From the NCBI GenBank assembly GCA_964397305.1, contig CAYNIP010000007.1, positions 84,610 through 148,609 of the forward strand: a stretch of DNA of 64,000 bases, written 5' to 3'. Below, piece by piece: positions 62,366-64,000 of this stretch; the first letter of the stretch is position 1; every line of letters starts with the position of its first letter. The translations under genes and the position numbers were made by a program. Origin of the DNA: JAAUTY01 sp964397305 (lineage in GTDB: Bacteria > Cyanobacteriota > Cyanobacteriia > Cyanobacteriales > Spirulinaceae). The notes beneath the pieces are model-generated. The model had not been told where the DNA came from. It saw only the letters and a program-made list of their open reading frames with translations, and searched no databases.

Positions 62366-62870
62366 AGGCCTCCCTTGCCTCAGCGGGGCGATCGCCCTCG
62401 CCCTGCTCACCGGCTGCACGGGCTACCCACGCCTGTTGAGCTTTCCTTACAGCAGCAGCGATCGCGGTCTCAACAGCCGCCGTGCTGACCTGACGCCTTA
62501 CCTCAGAGGTAATCTGATCATCTTTGCCTCCAACCGGAATGGCTCCCAAGACATCTACCTCTTCGATGCCGATCGCCGCCAACTGATCGATCTCCCCGGC
62601 CTCAATTCCCTCGATGCCACCGCCGCCGAACCCACGCTCAGCGAAGATGGACGCTATATTGCCTACACAGCCAGTCGGTATGGCGTTGCTGACATTTACT
62701 TGTATGATCGCGAGACGGGGATGAATCGTAATCTCACGGAAAAGCTTCAGGCTGAAGTTCGTTCTCCCAGTATTAGCGCGGATGGCGATCGCATTGCCTT
62801 CGCCGCCAACCGTGAGGGACGCTGGGATGTTTTGGTTTATGATCGCCGGGGCAGGCCTCTGCTCCCCTAG
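62319..62870 (+). CDS. TolB-like beta-propeller lipoprotein, copy B
   Basis: The protein is a paralogue of the preceding gene: a Cys-lipobox signal (LSGAIALALLTGC) followed by TolB/PD40 strands (GNLIIFASNRNGSQDIYLFDADRRQLIDLPGLNSLD; EPTLSEDGRYIAYTASRYGVADIYLYDRE; SPSISADGDRIAFAANREGRWDVLVYDRRGRP). No ATG or GTG exists just before the signal. TTG 62319 (183 aa, MSWTWPTGLPWRW...) or TTG 62256 (204 aa) must be used, both inside the end of copy A. Translational coupling to copy A is therefore likely. Confidence 0.7.
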   Translation: MSWTWPTGLPWRWSRRGLPCLSGAIALALLTGCTGYPRLLSFPYSSSDRGLNSRRADLTPYLRGNLIIFASNRNGSQDIYLFDADRRQLIDLPGLNSLDATAAEPTLSEDGRYIAYTASRYGVADIYLYDRETGMNRNLTEKLQAEVRSPSISADGDRIAFAANREGRWDVLVYDRRGRPLLP

Positions 62871-63129
62871 GGGTGATCGCATGGAATCACGGCAGCAGGG
62901 TTGCAATCCGCCTCGTCTTTAGGTGAATTTACGAGTTCAGGTCAAGAGATTTAAAGCTGCCATGAAGCGAGGATAAAGCTTTGATGAAAAAGCCTTTTCA
63001 CGCCCCCAGGAGGGCTATCTAGAGGAAAGATTCAAGCAATTCTGCTGAGTCAGCCGCTCCCTGGAGCATGACACCATAGGGTTAACCAGAGTTGAAAGCG
63101 TCATTCAAACGTCAGTTGGGGGTGCAGTT

Positions 63130-63282
63130 ATGTATCACTACCACAAAGTCCGTCAGCTCAAGACCAGTATCCTCGTAGCCGTCAGTCTTTGGCTCGGTTT
63201 GTCGAGCTTGCCCTCGCTTCCCAGCAGCGAGACCGCAGAGACTCACCTGAAAAATCCTGTTCCTCTAGCGGCGCAGCTCTAG
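63130..63282 (+). CDS. Possible small exported peptide (50 aa)
   Basis: ATG 63130, preceded by GTTGGGGGTGCAGTT, opens a frame with a signal-peptide-like layout. It has a basic start (YHYHKVRQLK), a hydrophobic core (TSILVAVSLWLGLSSLPSL), and a short tail ending PVPLAAQL. It could be a small secreted peptide or the remnant of a longer exported protein cut by the TAG at 63280. I recognise no family. Confidence 0.35.
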   Translation: MYHYHKVRQLKTSILVAVSLWLGLSSLPSLPSSETAETHLKNPVPLAAQL

Positions 63283-63877
63283 GGCCAGATAAGAGCACTT
63301 CAAGGGAGACCGCTCACCCCAATCGCTTCCCCAGGGGTGTATCTCCGAACCACCTGCCACCATATCGCCGGCACCGGAGAACTAGCGAGGTTGGCAGCCC
63401 AAGCTCAGCAGTAGTCGGTTGCTGCGATTTCGGGAGAATACAGTTCCTGGTAGGGAAGGCGATCGCAGTCCCGCCGGTGCTGAGCAAACTGGCGCGCTAA
63501 GATGCAGGTGCGAGCAAACCGGCGGGATGCTTCATAATCTGAAGCGTCCGCTCCAACCCAGCATCCTGGTTCCCAAGCAACTCCTTCGAGCAGGCCTAGC
63601 GAGGCACAGTATCGCGCTGAAGTTTCAGAAAGACAAAGCTCGAGCCATTAGTCACTAAGCCAAACCGCACAGCGCTACAGCTTGTTCAGCAATTGCTTAA
63701 TACAGACCCTCACCCTAAATCCCTCTCCCAGAACGGGAGAGGGACTTTGAGAGCGTTTTTTGCGATTCGTGAAAGGGCTGTAACCCAGAAATGTTGAATG
63801 ACGGGATATTTCTCCCAAAAAAGGCACCCAAATTGGTAAACTGGGAGCCAGAGAATCAGTACTTATAATCAGGATCT
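63283..63877. other. Gene-poor region with a repeat before the window end
   Basis: Apart from the 109-bp repeat copy at 63676-63784, I see no supported gene. The open frames at 63189-63658 on the plus strand show no family features. 62871-63129 likewise holds only short AT-richer leader-like sequence. Confidence 0.4.
63676..63784 (-). repeat. 109-bp intergenic repeat, copy 2 (inverted)
   Basis: Reverse complement of 56553-56661 with few differences, including the CCCTCTCCC/GGGAGAGGG core and AAGCAATTGCTGAA block. It lies about 90 bp before a transposase-like frame. Confidence 0.9.
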
Positions 63878-64000
63878 ATGATATTTAACTTCCCAAAAAT
63901 CGTCAGCGCTATCTTAGCCGCCTGCCACAAGACGACTATCCAGTACTCAACACCTTTCTCTTCGTCTCAACTGGGCTGCACTTCGTGCTGGATCAAGGTG
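63878..64000 (+). mobile_element. 5' end of a transposase-like gene, apparently frameshifted, cut by window edge
   Basis: From about 63892 to the end one frame reads NRQRYLSRLPQDDYPVLNTFLFVSTGLHFVLDQG. It resembles from memory the N-terminus of cyanobacterial IS transposases with a (D)YPVLNTFLFVS core. That frame lacks a start (TAA at 63886-63888), but ATG 63878 would join it if the A5 run at 63895-63899 had one more A (MIFNFPKNRQRYL...). It is either a decayed copy or a sequence error. The family cannot be settled from about 40 residues. Confidence 0.45.

Noticed and set aside
60956..62419. 487-codon minus-strand frame opposite ycf66 and the lipoproteins
   Set aside because: It is a low-complexity Arg/Ala/Val-rich translation caused by the GC-rich repetitive tail of Ycf66.

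Overview
The window is a stretch of cyanobacterial chromosome. The evidence is the genes themselves (phycobilisome-related NblB-like and CpcS-like proteins, the proton-extrusion protein PxcA, a Ycf66 protein, a sll1180-type exporter), NtcA-, Fur- and HLR1-type regulatory sites, and the very frequent HIP1 octamer GCGATCGC. Base composition is high in G+C almost throughout. The exception is about 31.0-33.3 kb, which is clearly AT-richer and in which I saw no HIP1 octamer. I cannot name the species.

Layout. 1-4.5 kb: the end of argJ, a repeat-filled gap, then a cobalamin riboswitch driving cobG-cobH-cobI, which overlap by ATGA junctions. 4.5-7.3 kb: iron-type ABC transporter genes, futC and futB, divergent around a Fur box. 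7.3-9.3 kb: a small methyltransferase, an NblB-like HEAT protein with an HLR1-like promoter element, and a CpcS-type lyase. 9.3-11.2 kb: an ABC ATPase and a lipoprotein binding protein with no permease. 11.3-17.9 kb: a 2TM protein, clpB, a tandemly duplicated Uma2 gene, and pxcA. 18-26.4 kb: a RecB/UvrD-like P-loop protein, an XRE regulator, holB, a circularly permuted ATP-grasp protein, a REC-DUF3685 protein and alanine dehydrogenase. 26.4-31 kb: a Ser/Thr kinase divergent from a tail-anchored TPR protein, then a PEP-CTERM protein with a clear terminator. 31.3-33.3 kb: a foreign-looking restriction-modification island. Its endonuclease gene is frameshifted at a six-base homopolymer. Upstream of the methylase lie four DnaA-box-like nonamers spaced exactly 11 bp apart. 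33.3-44.2 kb: an unknown secreted protein, an EEP-fold hydrolase, an NtcA-driven urea transporter cluster (urtABCD, no urtE), an SMP-30 protein and a TolC protein with a long disordered N-terminus. 44.6-51 kb: carB, thiC with a TPP riboswitch, and pyrB. 51.3-64 kb: an MscS channel, moeA/mogA, a DoxX-like protein, a CsaA-like protein, a CNBD/C39-like ABC exporter, Ycf66, two TolB-like lipoproteins and, at the edge, a transposase fragment.

The genes mostly serve nutrient and cofactor supply (cobalamin, iron, urea, thiamine, molybdopterin, pyrimidines) and light or stress adaptation, and several carry recognisable nutrient-responsive switches. A second theme is short repeats. At least four intergenic families recur. 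One palindromic repeat lies in frame inside three unrelated proteins, always in the same orientation and frame, and encodes the peptide (I/L)IPPGR(F/Y)ANA. Another repeat has supplied the C-terminus of PyrB. I found no convincing new defence or biosynthetic system. The strongest leads are the phased DnaA-like array beside the R-M island and the in-frame palindromic element.
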